This document shows, piece after piece, positions 33,214 to 42,485 of a DNA stretch of 64,000 bases; the stretch's first letter is position 1, and every line of letters starts with the position of its first letter. The DNA comes from Gluconobacter japonicus. Lineage in GTDB: Bacteria; Pseudomonadota; Alphaproteobacteria; Acetobacterales; Acetobacteraceae. The stretch lies in the NCBI RefSeq assembly GCF_002723975.1, contig NZ_BEWO01000005.1, positions 120,101 through 184,100 on the forward strand, read 5' to 3'. The notes beneath the pieces are model-generated. The model searched no databases and was not told where the DNA came from. It was given only the letters and a program-made list of their open reading frames with translations. The translations under genes were made by a program, and so were the position numbers.

Positions 33214-34385
33214 GCTGTCCCGCTTACCCTCCGCGCGAAGTCTCGCAGCGCCTTTTCACAAAATTCCAGTTGTTCTCTGGCAATAAATTCATCCGGTCGA
33301 TGAGCCTGTGCAATATCGCCAGGCCCACAGACAATGCTATCCATACCGCCCCTCTGATAGATACCAGCCTCGGTGCCGTAAGAAACCATGCCAGGACTAT
33401 TTCGACCCGTGATCTGACAGGTTATCTCGGTTAGCAGATGGTCCACAGACAGGGCGAGGGGCGGGAGATCTACCAACTGGAAATAACTGATACCACCTTC
33501 GGGATTGTTCTTTCTGAGCTCCTCGTCCAAAGGCGCCAGAGCATTCTGGAGTTTCCGGAACTCTTTAACGCCTTCGTCTCCCGGCACATTCCGCCATTCC
33601 ACATCGAATTGCGCATGCTCGGGAATGATATTGAGAATACTTCCTCCTGACGCCAGCCCGACCTGCATGGTGGTATAGGGAGGCGTAAAGCCATCAACCC
33701 GACGCCCTGCGAGAGCAAACCGGTCCGCTTCATCCGCACATAACGCAATGGCTCGTCCCATGGCATGCAGCGCGTTTCGACCGCCTTCCGGGAGAGAGGA
33801 GTGACCAGGCTTTCCCACAAGCCGGACCCTGACGGCAAAACGGCCCTTGTGCGCGATCACTGGGCTCATCATCGTCGGTTCACCAACGACGCAAAGCTCT
33901 GGAAGCCGATCGGCGCGCTGGATATCCGCAATCAGATGCCGCGCACCATCGCAGGTAATCTCTTCATCACAGGTGAAAAGGAGATGGACGGGCTTGGGAA
34001 GTTCCATGGCCTTGAAGTCAGGAATAGCGGCCAGCATACAGGCCACATAGCCTTTCATGTCTGCGGCACCACGCCCATAGAGACGACCATTCTCTTCACG
34101 CAAAACAAATGGATCAGATGACCAGTCCTGTCCTTCGACCGGGACACAATCCACATGCCCAGCGAACGCTATGCCACCAGCAGTCTGCGGGCCGATGATA
34201 GCGTGAAGGTTCCATTTCCCTTCGTCTCCGCCTGGATAACGAACGAAAGGAACCTCGTGTGATGTCAGATAGGCTTCAATCCACTCGATAATCGGCAGGT
34301 TGGATCGGCTGCTCGTTGTATCAAACGATATCAATGCCGAAAGAATCGTTTCTACATTGAGGGAAATGGGGCGCTGATCCGTCAT
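33210..34385 (-). CDS. argE: M20 family deacylase, acetylornithine deacetylase (ArgE) type
   Basis: 391-residue two-zinc M20 amidohydrolase. Metal and catalytic residues are in FAGHVDCVPVEGQDW, GRGAADMKGYVACMLAA, LFTCDEEITCDGARH and VVGEPTMM; the lid domain contains the conserved KGRFAVRVRLVGKPGHSSLP. ArgE hydrolyses N-acetylornithine to ornithine. Length and blocks match ArgE, but DapE-like or other N-acyl substrates are possible. The ATG at 34385 is chosen; GTG codons at 34403 and 34415 are alternatives. It is divergent from the glycosyltransferase pair by 170 AT-rich bases and coupled to the desuccinylase-like gene. Confidence 0.85.
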   Translation of the reverse strand: MTDQRPISLNVETILSALISFDTTSSRSNLPIIEWIEAYLTSHEVPFVRYPGGDEGKWNLHAIIGPQTAGGIAFAGHVDCVPVEGQDWSSDPFVLREENGRLYGRGAADMKGYVACMLAAIPDFKAMELPKPVHLLFTCDEEITCDGARHLIADIQRADRLPELCVVGEPTMMSPVIAHKGRFAVRVRLVGKPGHSSLPEGGRNALHAMGRAIALCADEADRFALAGRRVDGFTPPYTTMQVGLASGGSILNIIPEHAQFDVEWRNVPGDEGVKEFRKLQNALAPLDEELRKNNPEGGISYFQLVDLPPLALSVDHLLTEITCQITGRNSPGMVSYGTEAGIYQRGGMDSIVCGPGDIAQAHRPDEFIAREQLEFCEKALRDFARRVSGTA

Positions 34386-34554
34386 AGCTTGTACTGTAAG
34401 CACGTTCCTCACCACTCACCATAGAGACTTTGACAGGGGAGAAGAGGACGATGTGTATGCTCGCAACACGTTGTAAAAAATGAAACGCGAAAATTGTGGT
34501 TTTTAGTTTCCGACACTTTTCGCGCCTTCCCAAAAACACCTTGAAGGATTTTCT

Positions 34555-35760
34555 GTGAGTCGCAGTGCGGGCCTTTCTGTTTTTCACAGATTGTGGCGAA
34601 AACTTCCCCCGCAGCAAAGACGACGCTTCTTTGCATGGGCGACAGCCATCGTAACGCCTGGCGTCAGAGCCAGTTACCCTCGACACGCCTCTGGTGTCAT
34701 CATTGCAGGGGAGTTCAGCCGAGGTTCCGGTCTGGGCGAAGGTGCACGTCTTATGGTGGCAGCCCTTCGCAAGCTCGGTATTCTCTGTGCCACATGGGAC
34801 ATTGAGACATACCGACTGGATGGAGACGCTGTCGGGCCCGGCGCGCCGCTTATCGTACACGTCAATGCACCGATGCTTCCCGCCGTACTACTCAGAATGC
34901 CGCGTACACTCCGCAGCGGACGTAAAGTCATCGGCTATTGGGCTTGGGAACTCCCGATTGTACCAGATACCTGGAAACATGCACGACGGCATATTCATGA
35001 AATCTGGGCACCGTCCCGATTTACGGCAGATGCTCTGGTTTCGTTGAATCGTCCAGTGCGGATTGTGGAACATCCCGTGGGCCTTGCAGGGCAGATACCT
35101 TCCGCACGGAACCGGGCTTTTTTCGGGCTACCAGAAAAGGCCGTTACTGTTCTGGTCTCTTTCAATCTGGCGTCCAGCATGGTGCGCAAAAACCCGGTTG
35201 ATACGATTTTGGCGTTCCGTGAAGCATTCGGAGATCGTCCAGACAGAATCCTGATTTTGAAAATCGGTCATACGGAACATTATCCTGAAGATATGGCCGC
35301 CATTCGCAGTGCTGTTAACGGCGCCCCCAACATCCAGATACAGACACAACATTACACCGGAGCCGATCGTCTGGCCCTGATGCAATGCTGTGATATCGTC
35401 CTGTCCCTGCATCGCAGCGAGGGTTTCGGCCTTGTCGTTGCCGAGGCAATGGCTCTGGGTCGATGCGTTGTTGCAACCGACTGGTCTGCTACGGCAGAAT
35501 TTCTGGACAGCACCTGCGGACTCCCTGTCGCCTATAGTCTCGTCCCCGCCCATGACCCCAGAGGCGTACTGGAGATGCCCCAGACATGCTGGGCTCTGCC
35601 GGACAGGCAATCGGCGGTGCAGGCCCTTCGTCTGGCAGCAGACCATCCTGATCTTCGGGCTCGCCTTGGAACTGCGGCTCAGAAGCGCATTGCAAAGCAT
35701 CTCGACGGAACCAGCCTTCTGAAAGCCATCCACGCGGCAGGAGTTGAAGCGTGGCGATAA
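34555..35760 (+). CDS. GT4-type glycosyltransferase
   Basis: 401-residue cytosolic glycosyltransferase with a GT-B fold. The N-terminal acceptor half has GVIIAGEFSRGSGLGEGARL, and the C-terminal donor half has VLVSFNLASSMVRKNP and the nucleotide-sugar motif SLHRSEGFGLVVAEAMALG with the EX7E-like glutamates. Acceptor and donor sugars are unknown; surface polysaccharide or lipopolysaccharide assembly is likely. GTG start at 34555. The next gene, another glycosyltransferase, starts ten bases before its stop. Confidence 0.85.
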   Translation: MSRSAGLSVFHRLWRKLPPQQRRRFFAWATAIVTPGVRASYPRHASGVIIAGEFSRGSGLGEGARLMVAALRKLGILCATWDIETYRLDGDAVGPGAPLIVHVNAPMLPAVLLRMPRTLRSGRKVIGYWAWELPIVPDTWKHARRHIHEIWAPSRFTADALVSLNRPVRIVEHPVGLAGQIPSARNRAFFGLPEKAVTVLVSFNLASSMVRKNPVDTILAFREAFGDRPDRILILKIGHTEHYPEDMAAIRSAVNGAPNIQIQTQHYTGADRLALMQCCDIVLSLHRSEGFGLVVAEAMALGRCVVATDWSATAEFLDSTCGLPVAYSLVPAHDPRGVLEMPQTCWALPDRQSAVQALRLAADHPDLRARLGTAAQKRIAKHLDGTSLLKAIHAAGVEAWR

Positions 35761-36815
35761 AGACTGTCCTTGTCTGGCAATGGGGCAAAAGAGGAGCAGG
35801 ACCACGCATTGCGGTCGATCTCGCCAATGGACTGACCGCACTCCCAGACGTCTCTGTAAGATTGTGCCTGTCGGAAGACGCGGAGATCCTTCACAGTCAT
35901 CATGCCCCGCAAGATGCTCTGGTGTTCAAAACCTACAGATCCGCCTTCGGATTGTTGGGCAGATTTCTTCAGGCCCCGTTGATCATTTCAAAGCTGTTCT
36001 TGTCGATGCTCCAAGACAAACCGGACATCGCCATCTGCGCGATGCCAGCGCCGCTCGATGTTCTCATGGCTCATGCTCTTCGAAGGGCAGGCGTCAAAGT
36101 CGTGACGATTGTTCATGACGCCAGGGCACATCCGGGAGACGGCTACCCGTTACAGATGTTTCTGCAAAAAGCGCTTATCAGCCAGTCGTCCTTTCTAGTT
36201 ACCTTCAGCCAGCACGTCGCCACTGTATTGTCAGGCGATACCGTCTGTCGCGGAAAACCGGTTGTTTCTCTCTCACATCCGCCTTTCGTGGGAACCGAGG
36301 CTCCTCCGCCTTTCAGTCATGGGGGGAAACCCAGGCTGCTGATGTTTGGTCGATTACTTCCCTACAAGGGTCTGGATCTTCTTGCCGACGCCCTTCCTCA
36401 ACTGGAAATGAGGGTAGATTGCAGAGTGATCGGGAAAGGCCCTCAAAGCCCGGAATTGCTTCAACTGTCCGGAATGCGCGACGTGATCGTAGAAAATCGT
36501 TGGGTGCCGGAAGACGAATTGTCGCGGCTGATCGCCTGGGCAGACGTACTGCTTCTTCCATATCGGGAAGCATCGCAAAGCGGTGTCGGCGCCATGGCCG
36601 TTGCGGGAGGGCGGTATGTGGTGGCCACCAATGTTGGTGGATTGTCAGAACAGTTTTCCGGACATGCCCAGGCCATGCTCTGCGAGCCTGATTCCATGTC
36701 CATTGCAATAGCCATTGCTCAGCTTCTAAATGCTCCGCCGCCTATCGCCCCGGTCCCTGACAGCGCTAAGGCATGGCAGGCCTTGGGGCAAAAAATCCTC
36801 AGTGCCGCGGATTAA
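35751..36815 (+). CDS. glycosyltransferase, GT4-like
   Basis: 354-residue GT-B glycosyltransferase. It starts MAIKTVLVWQWGKRGAGPRI; the middle has the turn KVVTIVHDARAHPGDG, and the donor half has PRLLMFGRLLPYKGLDLLADAL, the EX7E-type region DVLLLPYREASQSGVGAMAV and VATNVGGLSEQF. GTG start at 35751 overlapping the upstream glycosyltransferase by ten bases, so both are made from one transcript. Substrates are unknown. Its stop overlaps the convergent helicase stop by four bases. Confidence 0.82.
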   Translation: MAIKTVLVWQWGKRGAGPRIAVDLANGLTALPDVSVRLCLSEDAEILHSHHAPQDALVFKTYRSAFGLLGRFLQAPLIISKLFLSMLQDKPDIAICAMPAPLDVLMAHALRRAGVKVVTIVHDARAHPGDGYPLQMFLQKALISQSSFLVTFSQHVATVLSGDTVCRGKPVVSLSHPPFVGTEAPPPFSHGGKPRLLMFGRLLPYKGLDLLADALPQLEMRVDCRVIGKGPQSPELLQLSGMRDVIVENRWVPEDELSRLIAWADVLLLPYREASQSGVGAMAVAGGRYVVATNVGGLSEQFSGHAQAMLCEPDSMSIAIAIAQLLNAPPPIAPVPDSAKAWQALGQKILSAAD

Positions 36816-37972
36816 GTATCAAGGGCATCTTCCGTTGCAATTCGGATGCGATAGCCAATGTGCTTCTCGATATCGCGAAGGGACAGGCGTTCGTCGATAT
36901 TGATGAGCGAGAACGCAGCGCCCTTCTTACCCGCACGCGCGGTCCGCCCAATGCGGTGAACATAAGCTTCGGGCGTCTCAGGCATATCCATGTTGATCAC
37001 GAGATCCACATCGGAAATATCCAGCCCGCGGGACGCAATATCCGTCGTGACCAACACCGGCACGCGTCCTTGACGGAACAAATCCAGCGCCTTGTTTCGC
37101 GCGCCCTGCGACCGATCTCCGTGCAGGGTTTCAGACTTGATGTTGTGCTTGCGCAGAACCCTCGCCAACAGATCAACATTCGCCTTCGTGCGGGTAAACA
37201 CCATACTCCGCCCCGGAAAACGCTCCAGAATACGAGCTACCGTCTCAGGCTTGTCTTCCTTTTCCACGAACATCGCACGCTGGCGGATCTTCTTGGGGGT
37301 GAACGTCTCTGCAGCCACCTCAACCCGAACAGGATCACGCGTCACACGCTTGGCCAGATCCATGACTGGCTCTGGAAGCGTTGCGGAACAGAAAACCGTC
37401 TGGGGTGGAACGTCGGGGAAATAAGGCGTCAGAGCCGTCATGCTCTCGGAGAAATCTTCATCCAGAAGACGGTCAGCCTCATCCAGAACGAGATAGCTCA
37501 GGTACTCCAAAACCAGATCACCCTGCATCACAAGATCCAGCAAACGACCATGCGTAGCGACAACGATGTCAACGCCATCGACAATGGAACGAACCTGCTG
37601 TTCACGTGATGTTCCGCCACAGATCACACGCGTCTTCAGGGAAAGGCGACGGCCGAGCTGGCGGCAAACTGCGGCTGTCTGCGCAGCCAGCTCACGCGTT
37701 GGCTCCAGAATCAGTGCACGCGGCCCATGGGCGCTCTCACCCTTGGACAGGATCTGAAGCATGGGGAGAACAAAAGCAGCCGTTTTGCCGCTGCCCGTCT
37801 GGGATGCCACAAGAACATCGCGCCCCTTCAGCAAAGGCGGGATGGCCTGAACCTGAATCGTGCTGGGCCGCTTGTGCCCTACCTGTTCCAACGTGGCGAG
37901 AAGAGGCGGGATCAGCCCAAAAGCGGCAAAGCCGTCAGGAGTGTCAGTCGAGGGTGTTTCTGGCATCGTCAT
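36812..37972 (-). CDS. DEAD-box ATP-dependent RNA helicase (RhlE-like)
   Basis: 386-residue two-RecA-domain helicase. In order it shows the Q-motif region FAAFGLIPPLLATLEQVGH and TIQVQAIPPLL, Walker A ASQTGSGKT, PTRELA, the DEAD box in VLDEADRLLD, SATLP, VFTRTK, TTDIASRGLDI and HRIGRTARAG. There is almost no C-terminal extension. The ATG at 37972 (MTMPETPSTD) is chosen, with a second at 37966; earlier in-frame codons would run into the divergent ELM1-like gene. Likely roles are ribosome assembly or mRNA turnover. Confidence 0.93.
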   Translation of the reverse strand: MTMPETPSTDTPDGFAAFGLIPPLLATLEQVGHKRPSTIQVQAIPPLLKGRDVLVASQTGSGKTAAFVLPMLQILSKGESAHGPRALILEPTRELAAQTAAVCRQLGRRLSLKTRVICGGTSREQQVRSIVDGVDIVVATHGRLLDLVMQGDLVLEYLSYLVLDEADRLLDEDFSESMTALTPYFPDVPPQTVFCSATLPEPVMDLAKRVTRDPVRVEVAAETFTPKKIRQRAMFVEKEDKPETVARILERFPGRSMVFTRTKANVDLLARVLRKHNIKSETLHGDRSQGARNKALDLFRQGRVPVLVTTDIASRGLDISDVDLVINMDMPETPEAYVHRIGRTARAGKKGAAFSLINIDERLSLRDIEKHIGYRIRIATEDALDT

Positions 37973-38033
37973 ATGCGCTTCTTGCCAAATTTCTTCCGTT
38001 TCGGGAAATAGCTCTTTTTTCAGGAGGCCCGCC

Positions 38034-38966
38034 ATGAAGGCGACAATCATCGCAGAAGACTTCGCCGGCATGCGGGCACAGGGGACAGGGCTGGCCGAAA
38101 AGGCTGGTCTTGAGTGGGAGTTCCGGCCCGTTCTGATCCGCAAACCCTGGGGCCACTTTCCAGCCCGCTACTGGCCTTCTCCTTTGAAACGGATTGCTCC
38201 GATCAGCATTTCGCCTGATAGCCGCCTCATTATCAGCATTGGCGGAACGGGCGGGATTGTCGGGGCTGCTGTTGCCAGACGGGAAGGGCTACCGGTCGTC
38301 CAGATCCAGAACCCGAGAACAGCGCTGGCCAAGTTCGATCTCGTAATCGCCAATACACATGATGGCATCACCGGCGAGAATGTTTTGATTTCTCGCAATG
38401 CGCTTCACCCCGTAACGCCGCAAAAGCTGGAGGTCGCACGCACCGCGTGGGAAGACCGCCTGAAACTTGATGACAGACCACTCCTGTCTATCCTGATCGG
38501 CGGAACGAATGGACGTTTTTCTCTTGGAGCCGCCGAAGCAGCAGAGATGGCCGATGGACTGATCGCTTTCGCCAGCCGCAATGGGATGCAGGCCGTTCTG
38601 ACACCATCCCGCAGAACGGATGCCGCCGCGCTGACGGTCCTGAAGGAAAAACTCATCCCGGCGGGAATACGGATTCTGGAAGGACAGGGCGATGATAACC
38701 CCTATCTGGGGATGCTGGCTTGTGCGGACGTCCTTGCCGTCACGACAGACAGTGTCTCGATGATTTCGGAGGCCGCGGCGACGACCGCTCCGGTCATGAT
38801 CCTGCCGCTGCCCGGCAAGTCCACCCGGATTGGCAGGTTTGTCGAAACCCTTCAGGACGCCGGGCGTATCCGGCTCTTCAGCCCCGACCTTGAACCCTGG
38901 TCCGTCCACCCGCTTGACGACACCCCTGCTACGGCGAGAGAAATGCGCCAACGACTGAAGCTCTGA
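38034..38966 (+). CDS. ELM1-like protein (mitochondrial fission ELM1 / DUF1022 family)
   Basis: 310-residue soluble protein of the ELM1 family, whose bacterial members resemble GT-B nucleotide-sugar transferases. Visible blocks: IRKPWGHFPARYWP, LIISIGGTGGIVGAAVARR, PVVQIQNPR, FDLVIANTHDG, LSILIGGTNGRFSLG, TPSRRT and VTTDSVSMISEAAATTAPV. The strong AGGAGG at the ATG fixes the start. It is 61 bases from the divergent helicase start, and 11 bases before the next gene of unknown function, with which it surely forms an operon. Biochemical role unknown. Confidence 0.82.
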   Translation: MKATIIAEDFAGMRAQGTGLAEKAGLEWEFRPVLIRKPWGHFPARYWPSPLKRIAPISISPDSRLIISIGGTGGIVGAAVARREGLPVVQIQNPRTALAKFDLVIANTHDGITGENVLISRNALHPVTPQKLEVARTAWEDRLKLDDRPLLSILIGGTNGRFSLGAAEAAEMADGLIAFASRNGMQAVLTPSRRTDAAALTVLKEKLIPAGIRILEGQGDDNPYLGMLACADVLAVTTDSVSMISEAAATTAPVMILPLPGKSTRIGRFVETLQDAGRIRLFSPDLEPWSVHPLDDTPATAREMRQRLKL

Positions 38967-38977
38967 AAGGGCCCTCT

Positions 38978-40852
38978 ATGCTCGATATCCGCACGTTCGG
39001 TCCACAGGGTGGCAATGTGCTCTACAAGGCGCTGGCCCACCCGCTTGCCGCCGAGGCGCTGACGCGGATGGAGCAGGACTTCGCCGGGCAGACGATCGCC
39101 ATTTACGATCCCGAAGATACGGTCCGGACGCTGGTGGCCCTTTATCCTGGCCTGCGCCCCTCTGTCGTTCTGGTTCATGATACGGAACAGGTCGGCCAGC
39201 CGGACGGATTTGGCGGTGCGCGAAAAGCCCTCGTGGACCTGCCGCATGTGGATGCGGATATCATCCTCGCGCTGTCTTTCGACGATGCAAAAATGCGTGG
39301 TCGGCTGGACTCACTCCTGAACGGCCGCGACCTTCACACACTCGCGCCTGCACGCCTACCGGACGACATGATCGTTCGTGGCCGTCCGTATCTCGACAAG
39401 CTGAACTTTGCGACGAATTTCGCATTTTTCCGGGATGATGACCGCTTCTCCACGCGGATCGTCACGGCGAACTACTGGTCCAATTACGGCGCACAAAACC
39501 TGCGTTACTGGCTGCGCCTCTATGACGGAGCAGGGAAAATCATCGCGCAGTGGGAACAGCCCGTTGAACACGCCGGCGCTGGCATCACCATCGACAGTGC
39601 GGATATCCGTAAACGCTTTGGTCTTCCTGCCTTCATGGGACAACTGTTCATCCACGTCATTGGTGCCCGCGGGCATGACGTCGTGAAATATGCGCTCGAC
39701 GTGTGGGGCAAGAACGGCGATCCGAGCCTCTCAGTCACACATGACGCCAACGCCTGGCCGTCTGTGCGCTATGCGACGCTTCCCGCTCCTGAAGCCGACG
39801 AAACCCTCACGGTCTGGGTACAGAACAGCCACGCCACGACCATTCCGGCTGGCGCCATTACGTTCAACCCAATGGGCGTGGACGATCATCGGGGCGTGAA
39901 TCGTGCGATCGGGCCATTTGAGACGGTGGCCGTTAATGTCGGGACACTTTTCCCAGGACTAGCTTGGCCATCGCAGCTTGAAATGCGGTCTGGCCGCCAC
40001 CTTGTGCGCCCCCGCTATGAAATCGAGCAGCGTGGAAGAACGCGTATCGCGCATCTGAACGTCGAGCGGGACAATATCCGTCCAGACCCGGCTATCCGGA
40101 ACTTCGCACCCTCGCTGGGCCGTGGGTTCCTTCTGCCATTCCCCATTCTGGACCCGGCGAAGTTCGAGAGCTTCGTTCAGCCCAACCCGATGTCCGAAGC
40201 TCTGGAAACACTCCCCGTTCGGCTCGATATTTTCGATGAGGCTGGCCAGCCCGTCGGCTCGCATTTCCTCGGAAATCTGCCCCGCGACCATTCCACGGCG
40301 ATTGCCCTGCATGACCTGACCGATCGTCCGGGCCATGCAGATATGGTCTATGATTTTCGCGATGGCGGAGAGGCGGATGGCTGGCTTCATGCCCTGATGC
40401 GCTATCGTAACCGCGACACGGAGCACGCCGCCGAGACCAGCTTTGGCGCCCACATCTTCAACACGCTGATGACATGGCGCTCCGAGCCGCAGTCCTATTC
40501 CGGACCGCCGCCGGGCCTGACGACACGCCTGTTCCTGAAACTCGGCCATGATGCACTGCGGAGTTTCTGCTGCCTGATCCACCCGGCCTCCATCGAAGGC
40601 ACCAGTCCGTCCGAAACGGTTCTGCTGCTTCATGCCGCAGATGGCAGCCTCATCGCGGAGACCACCATCCACATTCAGCCGTCAGGTTCCTTCATGGTCC
40701 GTCCACACGACCTGTTCGAAGGCGCGCATCTGGAGCGGGCTGGCGTTGGCGGATATGTTCTGATCCGCGATCTGACGTGCCGACTGTTCGGCTATCATGG
40801 TCTCGAAAATGGCGAGGGCGGCTTCTCTCTCGATCACATGTTCGGGTTCTGA
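38978..40852 (+). CDS. 624-residue protein of unknown function
   Basis: Not recognised. The protein has no signal peptide and no membrane helix, so it should be cytosolic. From about residue 130 it alternates short hydrophobic strands and polar turns (for example TRIVTANYWSNYGAQNLRYW, ETLTVWVQNSHATTIPAGA, LPVRLDIFDEAGQPVG, PSETVLLLHAADGSLIAE), which suggests several beta-sandwich domains. The first 120 residues look like an alpha/beta Rossmann-type domain (TIAIYDPEDTVRTL, PSVVLVHDTEQVG, ADIILALSFDD). It lies 11 bases after the ELM1-like gene and overlaps the convergent acyltransferase end by 19 bases. Confidence 0.8.
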   Translation: MLDIRTFGPQGGNVLYKALAHPLAAEALTRMEQDFAGQTIAIYDPEDTVRTLVALYPGLRPSVVLVHDTEQVGQPDGFGGARKALVDLPHVDADIILALSFDDAKMRGRLDSLLNGRDLHTLAPARLPDDMIVRGRPYLDKLNFATNFAFFRDDDRFSTRIVTANYWSNYGAQNLRYWLRLYDGAGKIIAQWEQPVEHAGAGITIDSADIRKRFGLPAFMGQLFIHVIGARGHDVVKYALDVWGKNGDPSLSVTHDANAWPSVRYATLPAPEADETLTVWVQNSHATTIPAGAITFNPMGVDDHRGVNRAIGPFETVAVNVGTLFPGLAWPSQLEMRSGRHLVRPRYEIEQRGRTRIAHLNVERDNIRPDPAIRNFAPSLGRGFLLPFPILDPAKFESFVQPNPMSEALETLPVRLDIFDEAGQPVGSHFLGNLPRDHSTAIALHDLTDRPGHADMVYDFRDGGEADGWLHALMRYRNRDTEHAAETSFGAHIFNTLMTWRSEPQSYSGPPPGLTTRLFLKLGHDALRSFCCLIHPASIEGTSPSETVLLLHAADGSLIAETTIHIQPSGSFMVRPHDLFEGAHLERAGVGGYVLIRDLTCRLFGYHGLENGEGGFSLDHMFGF

Positions 40853-41964
40853 ACCAGCACCCGCCGTCGGAACCGGGAGGCAACTTCCCGGTCCAGCAGG
40901 AGAGCGACCGGGCGGGAGAAGAAACGGGACACCGCTTCTCCCAGCCCCCAGATCAGCACCAGACAGATCGGATAGACGATCCAGCCCATACTTTGCGGCC
41001 AATGATTGTGTTTCCAGATCCGCACAGCCGCCATAACAACGAACATGTGTGTCAGATAAACCTCATAGGACAACTGCCCCATTCGGCGGATCCACCAGCT
41101 TCCTGCGCCTCCTTCGAAAGACCTCCAGCCACAGGCCAGAACCAGCATGGCAATCCCGGCGTAAAAGATAGCGATCAGACCATTCGGGAGCAGGCGCCAC
41201 CAAGACATCGGTCCCCACATCTCCGCCAGCATCATGACTAAGCCAACAGCCCCCATGACAATAGGCCAGCGCCCTTTGGGTCGGTAATTGGCAGCAATAA
41301 TCGCCATGAGGACGCCCATCGCGATGGTTCCGACACCGGTCAGTGTGGCCTGTTCGCGCCAGATTTCGTTGCCATGCAATGTTGCCCTGTAAATTGGCGC
41401 GGTGATGGCGAGAGCAACAAGAACCCCAACCCGGATACGACTGTTCAGGTGGCAGAAGAACGGGAAAAAGAGATAGAACAGTTCTTCAATCGAGAGGGAC
41501 CAGAGCACGGTCCAACCTGCCACGCTCCAGCCATGCCGTGCTTGCCAGACATTGAAGTACAGACCGAACGCAGCCAGTGTCGCACCGGAAAAACTCTGAC
41601 CCGGCTTCACGAAGCGGTAATCCTCGAAACCGATATAGTCGAGCAGCCCCAACACCGTGACGAGTGCAACAAGGCAGGGCAGGATGCGTGCGGCCCGATG
41701 AGCAATGAAGGGCAGGGGCTGGATCCGATCCAGTGCTCCAAAGCGCTGAATGACGCGCGATGCAATCAGGAAGCCCGACAGCACAAAAAAAATGCTGACA
41801 GCTTCGCCGCCATTGTAATTCATGCCGACCAGAAGCCAGTGCGGCAGAAAATCACCCAAAGCCGTATGAGCGAGGGGAACACGGATCCCAAGATGGTTTC
41901 CAAGGACGAGAAGGATTGCAGCACCGCGCATACAATCCAGAGCCGCATTCCGTTTCATTGCCAT
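40834..41964 (-). CDS. acyltransferase 3 family membrane protein
   Basis: 376-residue integral membrane acyltransferase with about ten helices. It starts MAMKRNAALDCMRGAAILLV with the usual D-x-x-R-G motif (LDCMRGAAILLVLGNH, catalytic His), followed by GGEAVSIFFVLSGFLIASR and WTVLWSLSIEELFYLFFPFF. The family O-acetylates or O-acylates sugars of lipopolysaccharide, exopolysaccharide or peptidoglycan. The target is unknown. Its 3' end overlaps the unknown 624-residue gene by 19 bases on the other strand. Confidence 0.9.
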   Translation of the reverse strand: MAMKRNAALDCMRGAAILLVLGNHLGIRVPLAHTALGDFLPHWLLVGMNYNGGEAVSIFFVLSGFLIASRVIQRFGALDRIQPLPFIAHRAARILPCLVALVTVLGLLDYIGFEDYRFVKPGQSFSGATLAAFGLYFNVWQARHGWSVAGWTVLWSLSIEELFYLFFPFFCHLNSRIRVGVLVALAITAPIYRATLHGNEIWREQATLTGVGTIAMGVLMAIIAANYRPKGRWPIVMGAVGLVMMLAEMWGPMSWWRLLPNGLIAIFYAGIAMLVLACGWRSFEGGAGSWWIRRMGQLSYEVYLTHMFVVMAAVRIWKHNHWPQSMGWIVYPICLVLIWGLGEAVSRFFSRPVALLLDREVASRFRRRVLVQNPNM

Positions 41965-42080
41965 TCCCTGTCAGACAAAGTGTTTCTGGAGGCGCAATGA
42001 GTTCAAAGAAAGGCGGGCGCGTGGCGAAAAAAGCGTCTTGTCAGAGAGTTGGCCCGCTGATAAAAGCCCGTCCATCGAAT

Positions 42081-42155
42081 GGGCGCGTAGCTCAGCGGTA
42101 GAGCACTCCCTTCACACGGGAGGGGTCACAGGTTCAATCCCTGTCGTGCCCACCA
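42081..42155 (+). tRNA. tRNA-Val (anticodon CAC)
   Basis: 75 bases with encoded CCA. Acceptor stem GGGCGCG / CGTGCCC with one G-U pair; D-arm GCTCAGCGGTAGAGC; anticodon stem CTCCC / GGGAG with loop TTCACAC giving anticodon CAC (codon GUG); T-arm ACAGGTTCAATCCCTGT. Confidence 0.97.
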
Positions 42156-42485
42156 TTCGAAATTCACTAAAAATCTGCTTCAAAGCTCATATAGTCAGTG
42201 AGAACCTTGCTATGAGCATGCCTCTCCCGGACGCTAAAGCATAATTTCAAAAACAGGCTCGCCCGAGAATCGTAACCTGCACCATCGTGCAGGCTCAAAC
42301 AGCCGCTTATCGCGTATCAGAAGCAGTTTCGAACAAGTCCAGGATGGAATTCTTGAAACAATATTTTCTGATGCGGAATGGGACTGGGCAGTGCGTCAAA
42401 GCTGACTTATCTGGCTGAAAACCTCATCCATTCATTTCGTTTTACGGGGTGGATTTTTTTTGCTGAACGGCTGGATTTTCCGGAT
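42156..42485 (+). other. 330-base non-coding stretch after tRNA-Val
   Basis: No convincing gene. One perfect hairpin is present at 42276-42293, CCTGCAC / GTGCAGG with loop CATC, about 120 bases after the tRNA; without a T-run it is at best a weak terminator or processing site. The last part probably holds the promoter of the YitT-like gene. Confidence 0.4.
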
